Of a DNA stretch of 64,000 nucleotides, positions 34,346 through 44,395 are shown one piece after another (position 1 is the first letter of the stretch; the number at the start of each line of letters is the position of its first letter). This DNA comes from Falsiroseomonas ponticola. Lineage in GTDB: Bacteria; Pseudomonadota; Alphaproteobacteria; Acetobacterales; Acetobacteraceae. Location of the stretch: contig NZ_JAERQN010000002.1 in the NCBI RefSeq assembly GCF_016805305.1, positions 434,001 to 498,000 on the forward strand, given 5' to 3'. The position numbers and the translations under genes are program-made. The notes under the pieces were generated by a model, which searched no databases, was not told the DNA's origin, and saw only the letters and a list, made by a program, of their open reading frames with translations.

Positions 34346-35158
34346 ATGATGGGACGGCGCTTCTTCCTGGCCGGGGGCTGCATGCTCTGCGGCTGCGCCG
34401 GCGCGGTGCACCAGGTGCCGCCCGTCACGGGCGCGCAGCTGGGGCTGGCGCAGGCGGAGGTCGAGGAGGCGGGCGGCGCGCCGCCGCGGCGCCCGATGCC
34501 GGAGAGGCAGGCCCAGGCGATGATGCGGTCCGCCCTGGCGCGCATCCGCCCGGCGGCCACGCGGCTGTGCCAGGAGATGGCGGTGGGCGTCTGCCACTGG
34601 GAGGTCCGCACCAGCCGCGACCGCACGCTGAATGCCGCGGCGGGCGGCGAGGGCCGCATCGTCATCAACCAGGGCATCATGGAATACGCGGCGAATGAGG
34701 AGGAGGTCGCCCTCGTCATCGGCCATGAGATGGGGCACCACGCCGCCAACCATGTGGCGAGCAGCCGGGATGCGCGGGGCGTGGGCAGCGCCATCGGCGC
34801 GGCGGTGATGGCGGCGGCGACCGTCGCGGCCGCGGCGGGCGGCCATGTCAGCGCGCGCAGCGCGCGGCGCAGCGTGGAAAGCGGCGCCAATCTCGGCGGG
34901 GCCGTCGGGCGGCTCGTCTTCTCGAAGGAGCAGGAGCGGGAGGCCGACTACCTGGCGGCGGCGATCCTCTACCGTTCGGGGATGGATCTGGGGAAGGCGC
35001 GGGGGTTCCTGGTGACCATGGCGCGCCTGTCGGGCCGGATGGAGACGGGGCTGTTCGACAGCCACCCGGCGGGGCCGGAGCGGATCGCGGGCTGGGACGA
35101 GGCGATGCGCGACCTGGCGCGCAGCAACGGGGCGCTGCCGCCGCGGCGGGCGGTGTAG
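34346..35158 (+). CDS. M48-family metalloprotease, probable lipoprotein
   Basis: 270 aa; first ATG 34346, alternative 34349. The leader RRFFLAGGCMLCGCAGA contains a lipobox-like LCGC, so it is probably lipidated. The zinc motif is HEMGH (127-131) with the third ligand in EREADYLAA. A Gly/Ala-rich helix lies between them. Resembles periplasmic BepA/LoiP-type M48 peptidases that act in outer-membrane protein quality control. Single gene, divergent from cobB. Confidence 0.9.
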   Translation: MMGRRFFLAGGCMLCGCAGAVHQVPPVTGAQLGLAQAEVEEAGGAPPRRPMPERQAQAMMRSALARIRPAATRLCQEMAVGVCHWEVRTSRDRTLNAAAGGEGRIVINQGIMEYAANEEEVALVIGHEMGHHAANHVASSRDARGVGSAIGAAVMAAATVAAAAGGHVSARSARRSVESGANLGGAVGRLVFSKEQEREADYLAAAILYRSGMDLGKARGFLVTMARLSGRMETGLFDSHPAGPERIAGWDEAMRDLARSNGALPPRRAV

Positions 35159-36286
35159 CTACCGCCTGGCCGGCAGCCGCCAGATCATCGCCGTCAGCGC
35201 CACGCCGAGGCCCACCAGCAGCCAGGGCACCACCCAGGGGCCGCCCGCCAGGTCCGCGCCGAGGCCGAGCGCCGCGGGGATGACGGCGACGCCGATGGTG
35301 GCCGCCGCCACCTGCATCCCGACCGCCTGCGCCGCCAGGCCGGGGCCGACCCGGGCCGGGGTGCGGGCCATCACGGTCGGGAAGACCGGCGCCAGCGCCA
35401 GGGCGGCGACGGACAGCGCCACCAGGTCCGCGACCCCGGTCGCGAAGGCCAGCAGCGCCAGCAGCGCCACGGGGGTGAACAGCCGCAGCACGCGGTCGGC
35501 GCCCAGCCGGTCCAGCACGAAGCCCAGCGCCAGGCGCCCGCCCGTCAGCGCCGCGAAGAACAGGGTGGCGGCGATCGCGCCCTCGGCCGGGGTCGCGCCG
35601 CGCGCGCCGGTCATGATGGTGGCGGCCCATTGGCCGGCCCCGGCCTCCAGCCCCGTATAGAGGAAGAAGACCAGCACCTGCAGCCGCGCGACCGGGTGGC
35701 GCAGCACCGCCAGCGGGCTGGTGCGGTCCGCGGGCGGGCGGGGCGCGCCATCCTCCCACCGCCCCCGCGTCGCCAGGAAGCAGAGGGTGAGGAGGCCGAG
35801 CGCCAGCGCCACCGCGGCATAGCCCGCCTGCCAGCCGAAGCCGGCCGCCAGCAGCGCGGCGGCGGTGGCGGGGCCGAGCGTGGCGCCCACCCCCCAGAAG
35901 CCGTGCAGCCAGTTCATGTGCCCCGGCTTGAAGCGGGAGGCGGCGAAGAGGTTCATGGCCGAATCGACCGCGCCGCCGCCGAAGCCCGCCAGCACGGCCA
36001 GCGCGACGAAGCCCGCCCAGGGCGGCGCGAAGGCCTGCGCCCCCGCGGCGATGGTGGTGGCCGCCAGGCTGCCCACCAGCACGCCGCCGATGCCGGCGCG
36101 CGCGATCATCCGCCCCGTCAGCAGCCCCGCCACGACATAGCCGGTGGCGACGGCGGCCAGCACCAGGCCGAGCGCCGCGTTCGGCACCCCGTAATGCGGG
36201 CGGAGCGAGGGCCAGAGGCTGCCCGGCATCGGGTCCGGCAGGCCGAGGCCGATGAAGGCGAGGAAGGCGAGGGCGAGGAGGGGCAC
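35159..36286 (-). CDS. MFS permease, 12 TM
   Basis: About 375 aa from GTG 36286 (VPLLALAFLAFIGLGLPDPMPGSLWPSLRPHYGV). An in-frame ATG at 36394 would add about 36 basic residues and overlap the rhodanese gene, so the shorter form is preferred. The segment VAGLLTGRMIARAGIGGVLVGSL and the later RLALGFVLDRLGADRVLRLF fit MFS loop motifs. Substrate unknown. It abuts the M48 gene end-to-end. Confidence 0.85.
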   Translation of the reverse strand: MPLLALAFLAFIGLGLPDPMPGSLWPSLRPHYGVPNAALGLVLAAVATGYVVAGLLTGRMIARAGIGGVLVGSLAATTIAAGAQAFAPPWAGFVALAVLAGFGGGAVDSAMNLFAASRFKPGHMNWLHGFWGVGATLGPATAAALLAAGFGWQAGYAAVALALGLLTLCFLATRGRWEDGAPRPPADRTSPLAVLRHPVARLQVLVFFLYTGLEAGAGQWAATIMTGARGATPAEGAIAATLFFAALTGGRLALGFVLDRLGADRVLRLFTPVALLALLAFATGVADLVALSVAALALAPVFPTVMARTPARVGPGLAAQAVGMQVAAATIGVAVIPAALGLGADLAGGPWVVPWLLVGLGVALTAMIWRLPARR

Positions 36287-36387
36287 GCGCCCGCCTACAC
36301 CGGAACGGCGGCGGGCTCCACCGTGCCGGGGTTGCCGCCGGGCTCCGCGCCGGGGCAGGCTTCCGGACCACAAGGGGAGGAACCGCC

Positions 36388-36768
36388 ATGCCATTGACGG
36401 TCAAGGACATGCTTGCCGACGCCAACGCCGCCGTGCCGCGGATCGCGCCGGCGGAGGCGGTGCGGCTGGCCGAGGAGCCGGGCGTGCTGCTGCTCGATGT
36501 CCGGGATGCCGCGGAAGTGAAGGCCAGCGGCAAGGCCGCGGGGGCGGTCGCGGTCAGCCGCGGCCTGGTGGAGTTCCGCGCCGACCCGGACAGCCCGATG
36601 CATGATCCCGCCCTGAAACAGGCGGGCACGATCCTGGTCTATTGCGCCTCCGGCGGCCGATCCGCGCTGGTGGGCAAGACGCTGAAGGACATGGGCTACG
36701 ACGATGTCCGGAACCTCGGCGGGTTCAAGGACTGGGTGGAGGCCGGCGGCGCGGTGGAGCCGGGCTGA
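36388..36768 (+). CDS. Rhodanese-domain sulfurtransferase
   Basis: 126 aa, one rhodanese domain. VLLLDVRDAAEVKASGK (34-50) is the CH2A-like segment and YCASGGRSA carries the active Cys86, which takes persulfide sulfur. GGFKDWVEAGGAVEP is the typical end. AAGGGGAGGAA gives a strong ribosome site. Cytoplasmic; donor and acceptor unknown. Divergent from the MFS gene. Confidence 0.93.
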   Translation: MPLTVKDMLADANAAVPRIAPAEAVRLAEEPGVLLLDVRDAAEVKASGKAAGAVAVSRGLVEFRADPDSPMHDPALKQAGTILVYCASGGRSALVGKTLKDMGYDDVRNLGGFKDWVEAGGAVEPG

Positions 36769-36816
36769 GGCGGAGAACCCCGGGCCGGCCTCGCGGCCGG
36801 TCCGGGTGGTGCGGCT

Positions 36817-37284
36817 TCAGGCGGCGTCGCCGGTATCGGCCTTCAGACCGGCGGCGGTGATGCCGGCCACGGCGCAGACCTCGTCCTTGTCGGAGGCATC
36901 GCCGGAGACGCCGACGGCGCCCAGCACCGCGCCATCCGCCGCGCGCACCAGCACGCCGCCCGGCACCGGCACGGCGCGGCCGCCGGCCAGGTCCGACAGC
37001 GCGTTCATGAAGCCGGGCATGGCGGTGGAACGGCGCGCCAGCTCCCGCGACCCGAAGCCCAGCGCCATGGCGCCGAAGGCCTTGCCCCAGGCGATGTCGG
37101 GGCGCAGCAGGCTGCACCCATCCTCCCGCAGCGCGGCCTTCAGGTGGCCGCCGGCATCCAGCACCACCACCGTCAGCGGCGCCAGGCCCAGCTCCCGCCC
37201 CTTGGCGAGCGTCGCATCGACGATGGTGCGGGCGGCGGCGGCGGTGATGCCGTGCTGGAAGCCGGCGGGGGCGGTGTTGCTCAT
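36817..37284 (-). CDS. GlcG/HbpS-like (DUF336) heme-binding family protein
   Basis: 155 aa from ATG 37284. Family pattern: ITAAAARTIVDATLAKGRELGLAPLTVVVLDAGGHLKAALREDG, AWGKAFGAMALG, VPVPGGVLVRAADGAVLGAVGVSGDASDKDEVCAVAGI. Members bind heme or small organic ligands, or accompany glycolate and diol metabolism. No metabolic partner is adjacent, so the role is open. Confidence 0.9.
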   Translation of the reverse strand: MSNTAPAGFQHGITAAAARTIVDATLAKGRELGLAPLTVVVLDAGGHLKAALREDGCSLLRPDIAWGKAFGAMALGFGSRELARRSTAMPGFMNALSDLAGGRAVPVPGGVLVRAADGAVLGAVGVSGDASDKDEVCAVAGITAAGLKADTGDAA

Positions 37285-37345
37285 GGCGGGTTCTCTCCGG
37301 TGATGCCGCTCTCTGCGGTGTCCGGCCGCCGCTGTGAAGGGGGCC

Positions 37346-38884
37346 TCAGCGGATCGGCAGCTCGAGGGGGCTCGACCGGCTGCCATCGGCGAAGACGGCG
37401 GTCAGGATCAGGGTGCGGGCATTGGGCGGGGCCTGCATCTCCACCACCGCGCGGGGCGGGTCGCCGGCCAGCAGCACCTCATCCGGCACGCCGACGGGCA
37501 CCACGCGCGGGCGGCGTTCGGCATCGGTCGCCCATTTCACCGCGATCAGCCCGGCGCGCAGATGCCCCGCCACGGCGAAGTTGTTGAGCCGCCCGCCCGC
37601 CAGCCGCCCCGGCGCGTAGCTGGCGAAGGTGCCCTGGCGCTGCAGCGTGCGCTGCGCCTGGTCCCGGATCGCCTGGGCGGGGTCGAAGGTCACGGCCACT
37701 TCCGGGCTGGTGACGCCGTCCCGGTCCAAATAGCGGAAGCGCATGGGCTGCACGCGCCAGGGGCGGTTCACCCGGATGGTGGGCGCGGGTTCCCCGGCGC
37801 GCTGCGCGACTTCCGCCCAGACCGCGCCATCCGCATCCGACCCGCGCACGAACTGGACGGAGGTCGCGGGTTCCGGCGCCATCACGCGCAGCAGGATGGG
37901 CTGGTTGGCCTGGCCCGGCGGCGGCGCGACCGCGGTGATGGACAGCCGGCGCTGGGAGACCTCCCGCGTCCAGGACAGGGCCAGCATCTCCTCCTGCAGC
38001 CGGGCCACGGCGGCCTGGTGCAGGAAGCGGGCGGCGAAGGCGGGCAGGCGGTCCTCATCCTCGAAGGCCGCGATCAGGGTGGCGATGCGGCCGGCCTGCG
38101 CCACCGTCGGCCCCTGCTGCCCGGCGGCGGCGATCAGGGACCGGGCCAGCGCGGCGGTCGCCAGCAGCGCCTCCGGGTCCTGCGCCACGATGCGGGCCAG
38201 GGCGGCGATGCGCTCCGGCCCCTCCGGCAGGGCCATGGCCTCCACATGCTCCCGGAAGGCGGCGGGGAGGTTGGCGGGCAGGGCGGTCAGCGCGTCGCGC
38301 ACCCCCGGCAGGCCGGTCGCCATCAGCCCGTCATGCAGCAGCAGCGCGTCGGGGCGCGGGTCGGCCGCGCGGCGGATCGCCTCCGCCAGGGCGCGGGCGC
38401 TCTGCACCGGCTCGTCCCGGGTGCGGAGGAGGATGGCGTTGTAGAGGAATTCATCGGCCGAGGCCGGGCGCGGCCGCAGCGGGGGCTGCGCCTGGTCCAG
38501 CGCCGCGCGCAGCTCCTCCAGCGCCGCGATGTCGTGGCGGGGTTCCCCGAACCAGCGATCCTGCTGCGCGGCGACGCTGGCCGAGAGGCTGCCCAGCACG
38601 CCGCGCTGGATGCCGGCGGCGTATTGCAGGCCGGCGAGCAGCACGAAGCCCAGCAGCAGCAGCGCGGCGCTGGCCATGATGCCATGGGGCCAGGAGGCGT
38701 CCCGCTTCGCCCGCGCGAGGGCGAGCCCGGCGCCGAGGCCGATCGCCGCCAGCAGCGCGAGCACCGGCACGGCGGGGAAGGCGGGCTGGAGGACATCGCC
38801 CGCCAGGCCCAGCACGGCCAGCGCGCCGAGGGCGATGCCGGTGAGGGCCGGGCGGTCCAGGAAGGGTCGGATCAGGCCACGCAT
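37346..38884 (-). CDS. Membrane-anchored hypothetical protein with large soluble region
   Basis: 512 aa from ATG 38884 (MRGLIRPFLDRPALTGIALGALAVLGLAG); ATG 38905 is also in frame. Three or four hydrophobic segments lie in the first 110 residues (LTGIALGALAVLGLAGDVL, VPVLALLAAIGLGAGLALA, GIMASAALLLLGFVLLAGLQYAAGI). The remaining 400 residues are soluble, probably periplasmic. The middle is helical and TPR-like (ALAEAIRRAADPRPDALLLHDGL, ALARIVAQDPEALLATAALARSL); the end is beta-rich (VRFRYLDRDGVTSPEVAVTFDP, LILTAVFADGSRSSPLELPIR). Family not recognised. Confidence 0.75.
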   Translation of the reverse strand: MRGLIRPFLDRPALTGIALGALAVLGLAGDVLQPAFPAVPVLALLAAIGLGAGLALARAKRDASWPHGIMASAALLLLGFVLLAGLQYAAGIQRGVLGSLSASVAAQQDRWFGEPRHDIAALEELRAALDQAQPPLRPRPASADEFLYNAILLRTRDEPVQSARALAEAIRRAADPRPDALLLHDGLMATGLPGVRDALTALPANLPAAFREHVEAMALPEGPERIAALARIVAQDPEALLATAALARSLIAAAGQQGPTVAQAGRIATLIAAFEDEDRLPAFAARFLHQAAVARLQEEMLALSWTREVSQRRLSITAVAPPPGQANQPILLRVMAPEPATSVQFVRGSDADGAVWAEVAQRAGEPAPTIRVNRPWRVQPMRFRYLDRDGVTSPEVAVTFDPAQAIRDQAQRTLQRQGTFASYAPGRLAGGRLNNFAVAGHLRAGLIAVKWATDAERRPRVVPVGVPDEVLLAGDPPRAVVEMQAPPNARTLILTAVFADGSRSSPLELPIR

Positions 38885-39092
38885 GGCGGCGTGATATGGG
38901 CTCACGAAGCCGTGGGCAACCGTCGCGCGGGATGGCGCGGCGATATGGCAATGGGGGGTTTACCGCGGCTCGCGCGGCGCGCGAGTGCTGCTATCGGAGG
39001 TTGGTGGGGCGGGTGCGGGAGGCGCGCCTTACCCAAACCCTCCCCCCCCACCGGGGGAGAGGGCTTCCATGGCCGCGGCGGCGCGCGGGCGC

Positions 39093-39216
39093 GCTACATG
39101 CCGCCGATGTCGTTCGGCCCGCCGCCTCCTGAAGATAGCGAAGCGGTCGGGCGGCGGCGGCCGGCAGGTCCGCTACATCCCCCCGATGTAGTTAGGGCCG
39201 CCACCCCCCTCCGGCG
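39093..39216. repeat. Duplicated 3' tail of the ETF-QO gene
   Basis: CGCTACATCCCCCCGATGTA at 39171-39190 and what follows (the last codons and stop of ETF-QO) recur imperfectly about 78 bp further downstream, at 39093-39135, as CGCTACATGCCGCCGATGTC. The minus-strand translations are [15 protein letters not shown] and GGGGPNDIGGM-stop. The rest of 38906-39092 holds no gene. Confidence 0.65.
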
Positions 39217-40819
39217 TCTTCCAGTCGATGTTCTGCGTCGGGTCCTTGATGTCGCAGGTTTTGCAGTGGACGCAGTTCTGCGCGTTGATGACGAGGTGCA
39301 TCTCGCCCTCGGCGTTGCCGGCCTCGCTGCCCACCGCCTCATAGACCGCGGCGGGGCAGTAGCGGCTCTCGGGGCTGCGGAACTTCTCCCAGTTCGTCCC
39401 CTTCCACCGGCCCGGGTCGCGCAGCACCAGATGGGCGGGCTGGTCCTCCTCATGGTTGGTGTTGGACAGGAAGACGGAGGAGAGGCGGTCGAAGGTCAGC
39501 ACGCCGTCCGGCTTGGGATAGGTGATCCTCGTCGCCTCGGCGGCGGGCTTCAGCGTCTCGTGGTCCGCATGGTGGGACCAGGTCCAGGGCGCCTTGCCGC
39601 GGAAGAGGTAGGTGTCGAGCGCCGCATTCACCATGCCGCCCCAGAAGCCGTATTTCGCGAAGCCCGGGCGGATGTTGCGCACGCCCTGCAGCTCCTCCCA
39701 CACCCAGCTCGCGCGGATCGCCGTCTCGTAGCTGTCGAGCACCGCCGGGCGGTCGCCGGCCAGGGCGGCGGCGATGGCCTCCGCCGCCACCATGCCGGAC
39801 TTCATGGAGGTATGCGTGCCCTTGATCTTCGGCACGTTCAGGAAGCCCGCCGTGTCGCCCGCCAGCATGCCGCCGGGGAAGACCAGCTTCGGGATGGCCT
39901 GGATGCCGCCCTCGTTCAGCGCGCGGGCGCCGTAGCTGATGCGCTTGCCGCCCTCGAGGAAGCCGCGCACCGCCGGATGCGTCTTGAAGCGCTGGAACTC
40001 GTCGAAGGGGGAGAGCCAGGGGTTCGGATAGTCCAGCCCCACGACGAAGCCGACGCTGACCAGGTTGTCCCCCAGCATGTAGAGCCAGGACCCGCCATAG
40101 GTGTCGGAGGAGAGCGGCCAGCCGGTGGAATGCCAGACCAGGCCGGGCTTGTGCTTCTCCTTCGGGATCTCCCACAGCTCCTTCATGCCGAGCGCGAAGG
40201 TCTGGGGTGCCACGCCGGCGCGGAGGTTGAAGGTCTCGAAGAGCTTCTTGGTGAGGCTGCCGCGGCAGCCCTCCGCGAAGACGGTGTAGGTGGCGCGGAG
40301 CTCCATGCCTGGCTGGTAGTTCGGGCCCTTGGTGCCATCCCGCTGGATGCCCATGACGCCGGCGACGACGCCACGCACCTGGCCCTCCTCGATGATCGTC
40401 TCGCTGGCCGCGAAGCCCGGATAGATCTCGACGCCCAGCGCCTCCGCCTTCGCCCCCAGCCAGCGGCAGACATTGCCGAGGCTGACGATGTAGTTGCCCT
40501 CATTGTGCATCTGCGGCGGCGTGGGCAGCTTGAAGCCCTTCGTCTCCGTCAGCAGCATGAAGCGGTCATCGGTGACGGGCGTCGCCATGGCGGGCGGGTC
40601 GTCGCGCCAGTCCGGGAACAGCTCGTCCAGCGCGCGGGGTTCCAGCACGGCGCCGGAGAGGATGTGCGCGCCGATCTCGCCGCCCTTCTCCACGACGCAG
40701 ACGGTGGTGTCGGGGCTCAGCTGCTTCAGGCGGATGGCGGCGGCGAGGCCGGCGGGGCCGCCGCCCACCACCAGCACATCGAACTCCATCGCTTCGCGCT
40801 GCTCGGTATCCCCGCTCAT
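39173..40819 (-). CDS. etfD: Electron-transfer flavoprotein:ubiquinone oxidoreductase
   Basis: 548 aa from ATG 40819 (AAGGAA seven bases upstream). Passes electrons from ETF, reduced by acyl-CoA and amine dehydrogenases, into the ubiquinone pool at the inner membrane. FAD site [66 protein letters not shown], and C-terminal [4Fe-4S] cysteines in RYCPAAVYE and [19 protein letters not shown]. The ending [11 protein letters not shown] is usual for alphaproteobacteria. Length is typical. Confidence 0.97.
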   Translation of the reverse strand: MSGDTEQREAMEFDVLVVGGGPAGLAAAIRLKQLSPDTTVCVVEKGGEIGAHILSGAVLEPRALDELFPDWRDDPPAMATPVTDDRFMLLTETKGFKLPTPPQMHNEGNYIVSLGNVCRWLGAKAEALGVEIYPGFAASETIIEEGQVRGVVAGVMGIQRDGTKGPNYQPGMELRATYTVFAEGCRGSLTKKLFETFNLRAGVAPQTFALGMKELWEIPKEKHKPGLVWHSTGWPLSSDTYGGSWLYMLGDNLVSVGFVVGLDYPNPWLSPFDEFQRFKTHPAVRGFLEGGKRISYGARALNEGGIQAIPKLVFPGGMLAGDTAGFLNVPKIKGTHTSMKSGMVAAEAIAAALAGDRPAVLDSYETAIRASWVWEELQGVRNIRPGFAKYGFWGGMVNAALDTYLFRGKAPWTWSHHADHETLKPAAEATRITYPKPDGVLTFDRLSSVFLSNTNHEEDQPAHLVLRDPGRWKGTNWEKFRSPESRYCPAAVYEAVGSEAGNAEGEMHLVINAQNCVHCKTCDIKDPTQNIDWKTPEGGGGPNYIGGM

Positions 40820-40946
40820 TCCGCTGTTCCTTCCGGCGTATCGATGCCTGCTGGGTGGCTGGCTTGGCTCGGCTAAGCTCGCCTGGCCTTCGCAGATAGC
40901 GTCGCAAGCCATTGCGCGGAACCCCGCCCCGCGCCGATATGACCCC

Positions 40947-41747
40947 ATGGAGGCAGGATATCGCGAGGAGCTGCTGGCCGCGCTGCGGCTGCAGCTGGAA
41001 TGGGGGGTGGACGAGGCGCTGGAGGAAGCGCCGGTCGATCGCTTCGCCGCGCGCGCCCCGGTGGCGGAGCCGCCGCCGGTCCTTGCCGCCCCCGCGCTGC
41101 AGCCCGCCGCGCGCCCGGTGCTGCCGCTGGTGCCGCCGCCGGCCGCCGCCGCCGCCGCGCTGGCCGCCGCGGCGCAGGACCTGGCCGCGCTGAAATCCGC
41201 GATCGCGGAGGCCGACAGCCCGCTGCGCGACACCGCCACCAACCTGGTCTTCAGCGACGGCGTGGCGGAATCCGGCCTGATGATGATCGGCGAGGCGCCG
41301 GGCGCCGATGAGGACCGCCTGGGGAGGCCCTTCGTCGGCGTCTCCGGCCAGTTGCTGGACCGGATGCTGGCCAGCATCGGTCTGGACCGGACGCGGAATT
41401 TCTACCTGACCAACATCCTGCCCTGGCGCCCGCCCGGCAACCGGACGCCGACGGATGCGGAGATCACGCTCTTCCTGCCCTTCCTGATGCGGCATATCGA
41501 GCTGGTGCGGCCCCGCCATTTGGTGCTGCTGGGCGGCGTCTCGGCCAAGGCGCTGCTGCGGGCGAAGGACGGGATCACCCGGCTGCGCGGGCGCTGGCAC
41601 CAGGTGGAGACGCCGGCCGGGCCCCTGCCGGCGCTGGCCACGCTGCACCCCGCCTACCTGCTCCGCACCCCCGCCGCGAAGCGGGAAGCCTGGTCCGACC
41701 TGCTGCTGCTGCGGCGGACACTTGATGGTGATGACGCGGCGCGGTGA
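40947..41747 (+). CDS. Family-4-like uracil-DNA glycosylase lacking Fe-S cysteines
   Basis: 266 aa from ATG 40947. Base-excision repair enzyme removing uracil. Motif [18 protein letters not shown], then [33 protein letters not shown] and motif [13 protein letters not shown] align with family-4 UDGs. Unlike classical members there is no cysteine anywhere in the protein: the four [4Fe-4S] ligands are replaced (NILPWRPP where NIVKCRPP is usual). An Ala/Pro-rich N-terminal extension of about 75 residues precedes the domain. Divergent from ETF-QO. Confidence 0.88.
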   Translation: MEAGYREELLAALRLQLEWGVDEALEEAPVDRFAARAPVAEPPPVLAAPALQPAARPVLPLVPPPAAAAAALAAAAQDLAALKSAIAEADSPLRDTATNLVFSDGVAESGLMMIGEAPGADEDRLGRPFVGVSGQLLDRMLASIGLDRTRNFYLTNILPWRPPGNRTPTDAEITLFLPFLMRHIELVRPRHLVLLGGVSAKALLRAKDGITRLRGRWHQVETPAGPLPALATLHPAYLLRTPAAKREAWSDLLLLRRTLDGDDAAR

Positions 41748-41883
41748 CGATTTTCGACAGAAAAAGCGCTGCAAGAAAGGCCGGTAACCGGCTGATTCCA
41801 TAACAGACCGTCTCAATAAGCGAGAATCGTTCCGGATTCGGGGGTTGCCATCCCCTTTTGGTGGCGTCTAGGGGTTTCGGGCC

Positions 41884-43704
41884 ATGCGAGCGATCTGCCC
41901 CATGGCCCTACGCCGCCGGCTGGCTGCCCCCTCACGCTCCCTCGTGATGGTGGCCCTGGTCGGGGCGACGATGATGGCGGGGGCTCAGGTCCCCGCCTTC
42001 GGGCAACGGGCCGACCAGACCGCCATGAGCGTCCCACGTCCTGCGGTGCAGGGCGGGGTCGCCGGGTTCCCGCAACCCCTAGCGCCGTCCGATGCGACGC
42101 GCCTCCGACGCATTTTCGAGCTCCAGTCACGGGGCGAGAATGCGCTGGCGGTGCGGGAGATCGAGCGGCTGGATGACCGTCGCCTGGTCGGCCACGTCCT
42201 GGCCGACCGGTGGCTGCGCGGCCATGAGCCGCCGCTGCCGGAGCTGCTGTCCTGGCTGACGGATTATGCCGACCATCCGGATGCGCCGCGCATCCACGCG
42301 ATGCTGGTGCGCCGCGCGCCGCGCGGCATGGCCCTGCCGCCGGCACCCGCCCAGGAAGCGCTGGCCGATGGCGCGGAAGTGGTGCCGGAGGAGCGGGAGC
42401 CCGCCACCCGCACCATCACCCGCAATGCCAGCCTGGACCGCGTGGTGCGGGACCGCGCGGGCAATGGGGACGATGCCGGCGCCCTGGCCGCCATCGCCCG
42501 CGCCCGGGTGGATGCCCCCTATGCCGCGCTGCTGCGGGCGGAGGTCGCGCAGGCGATGCTCCAGGCCGGGCGGGACCAGGATGCCTTCCGCATCGCCTCC
42601 GACGCCGCGCGCAATTCCGCCGGCACGGCCTTCCCCGGCTATATCGCGGGCCTGGCCGCCTGGGCGCTGGACCGGCCCGACGTGGCGCTGGCCTATCTGG
42701 AGCATGCGGCGCGGTCGGAGATCGCCTCCCCTGCCATCCGCGCCGGCGCCGCCTTCTGGACGGCGCGCGCCGCGGTGCGGGCCCGCCGGCCCCAGGCCTA
42801 TGTGCCCTGGATGATGCAGGCGGCGCAGGAGCCCCGCACCTTCTACGGCATGGTGGCGCGCCGCGCGCTCGGCCTGCCCATGGGCTTCGCCTGGGAACGC
42901 GAGATCGCGGGCGAGGGCGAGGCCGCGGCCATCGCCGAATCGGCCGCGGGCTGGCGCGCGCTCGCCCTGCTGCAGATCGGGCAGCGGGAGAGGGCGGAGG
43001 CGGAGATGCGCGCCCTCTGGCCCCGGGTGCAGGGCAATGCGGGCGTGCTGCGGGCCATGCTGCTGCTGGCCTCCCAGGCCGGCATGACGGACCTGGCGGC
43101 GCAGCTGGCGGCGCTGAGCCAGACGGCGGATGGCAGGCCGCGCGACTTCGCGCGCTTCCCGCTGCCGCGGCTGGAGCCGATGCTGGGCTTCCGCGTCGAT
43201 CCGGCGCTGCTCTATGCGCTGGCACGGCAGGAATCGAATTTCGACCCGCGCGCGGTGTCGCCGGCCGGGGCGCGGGGGCTGCTGCAGATCATGCCCGCGA
43301 CCGCCAGCTACGTGACCGGGGACAACAGCCTGCGGGGGTCCAACGTCTCCCGCCTGCATGATCCCGGCTTCTCGCTGGAGGTGGGGCAGCGCTACGTCCA
43401 CTACCTCGCCCGCAGCGAGAACGTGAATGGCGACCTGATCCGGCTGCTCGCCTCCTACAATGCGGGGCCGGGCAATCTCGGCCGCTGGCTGCCGGCGATC
43501 CGGCACCGGGACGACCCCTTCCTGTTCATCGAGAGCATCCCGGTGGGGGAGACGCGGCAATTCGTGCAGCGCGTGCTCGCCTATTCCTGGATCTACGCGG
43601 CGCGGCTGGGCCTGCCCTCGCCCAGCCTCGATGCGCTGGCCACGGGGCGGTTCCCCCAGTTCCAGGACACCCAGGCGGTCGCCGCCATGCTAACACCGCG
43701 CTGA
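41884..43704 (+). CDS. Soluble lytic murein transglycosylase (Slt type)
   Basis: 606 aa; ATG 41884 or 41902. Signal peptide region RSLVMVALVGATMMAGAQVPAFGQ. A long helical superhelix (about 70-430) precedes the C-terminal SLT domain: LLYALARQESNFDPRAVSPAGARGLLQIMPATA with catalytic Glu in RQESNF, then LLASYNAGPGNLGRW and the motif IESIPVGETRQFVQRVLAYSWIYAARLG. Cleaves peptidoglycan glycan strands in the periplasm with anhydro-muramyl product. Followed by a strong terminator. Confidence 0.94.
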   Translation: MRAICPMALRRRLAAPSRSLVMVALVGATMMAGAQVPAFGQRADQTAMSVPRPAVQGGVAGFPQPLAPSDATRLRRIFELQSRGENALAVREIERLDDRRLVGHVLADRWLRGHEPPLPELLSWLTDYADHPDAPRIHAMLVRRAPRGMALPPAPAQEALADGAEVVPEEREPATRTITRNASLDRVVRDRAGNGDDAGALAAIARARVDAPYAALLRAEVAQAMLQAGRDQDAFRIASDAARNSAGTAFPGYIAGLAAWALDRPDVALAYLEHAARSEIASPAIRAGAAFWTARAAVRARRPQAYVPWMMQAAQEPRTFYGMVARRALGLPMGFAWEREIAGEGEAAAIAESAAGWRALALLQIGQRERAEAEMRALWPRVQGNAGVLRAMLLLASQAGMTDLAAQLAALSQTADGRPRDFARFPLPRLEPMLGFRVDPALLYALARQESNFDPRAVSPAGARGLLQIMPATASYVTGDNSLRGSNVSRLHDPGFSLEVGQRYVHYLARSENVNGDLIRLLASYNAGPGNLGRWLPAIRHRDDPFLFIESIPVGETRQFVQRVLAYSWIYAARLGLPSPSLDALATGRFPQFQDTQAVAAMLTPR

Positions 43705-43709
43705 ACGAT

Positions 43710-43734
43710 GCCCCCCGCTCCGGCGGGGGGCTTT
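43710..43734 (+). terminator. Intrinsic terminator after the lytic transglycosylase gene
   Basis: GCCCCCCGC (43710-43718), loop TCCG, GCGGGGGGC (43723-43731), then TTT. It begins 5 bp after the stop codon and separates this gene from moaB. Confidence 0.85.
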
Positions 43735-43752
43735 CCAGCGACGGGTGGTGCC

Positions 43753-44292
43753 ATGCCGATCGACGAGTCGAGAAAATTCGTGCCGGTGAACATCGCGGTG
43801 CTGACAGTGTCGGACACGCGTGACCTGGCGAGCGACCGGAGCGGGGAGACCCTGGCCGGGCGCATCACCGCCGCCGGGCATGTGCTGGCGGCGCGGGAGA
43901 TCGTGAAGGATGACGCGACCCTGATCGAGGCGGTGCTGCGCCGCTGGATCGCCGACCCGCAGGTGGATTGCGTCATCACCACCGGCGGCACCGGCATCAC
44001 CGGCCGGGACGTGACGCCGGAAGCCTTCGCCCGGGTGCTGGAGAAGGAGATCACCGGCTTCGGGGAGCTGTTCCGGATGCTCAGCTACCAGAAGATCGGC
44101 ACCTCCACGATCCAGTCGCGGGCGATCGGCGGCGTGGCGGGCGGGACCTACCTCTTCGCCCTGCCCGGCAGCACGGGGGCCTGCAAGGATGCCTGGGACG
44201 ACATCCTGGTCTGGCAGCTCGACAGCCGCCACCGGCCCTGCAACCTGGTGGAGCTGATGCCCCGGCTGCTGGAGCATCTGAAGGCGGCCTGA
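43753..44292 (+). CDS. moaB: Molybdenum cofactor biosynthesis protein B
   Basis: 179 aa from ATG 43753 ([24 protein letters not shown]). MoaB/MogA fold: [95 protein letters not shown]. Adenylates molybdopterin before molybdenum insertion (MogA-type activity), or is a related paralogue. Cytoplasmic. It follows the slt terminator. Confidence 0.95.
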   Translation: MPIDESRKFVPVNIAVLTVSDTRDLASDRSGETLAGRITAAGHVLAAREIVKDDATLIEAVLRRWIADPQVDCVITTGGTGITGRDVTPEAFARVLEKEITGFGELFRMLSYQKIGTSTIQSRAIGGVAGGTYLFALPGSTGACKDAWDDILVWQLDSRHRPCNLVELMPRLLEHLKAA

Positions 44293-44395
44293 CGGCCGGG
44301 GGCAGGGGGACGCCCGCGCATGGCCGCCCCGCGACCGCGCCGGTTGGTCCGCGCCGCCGCCCCTGCCAGTATGGGCGCAGACAGACCGAGGCCGC

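Noticed and set aside
36287..36394. Longer MFS start at ATG 36394
   Set aside because: Adds a basic, non-conserved extension overlapping the ribosome site of the divergent rhodanese gene.
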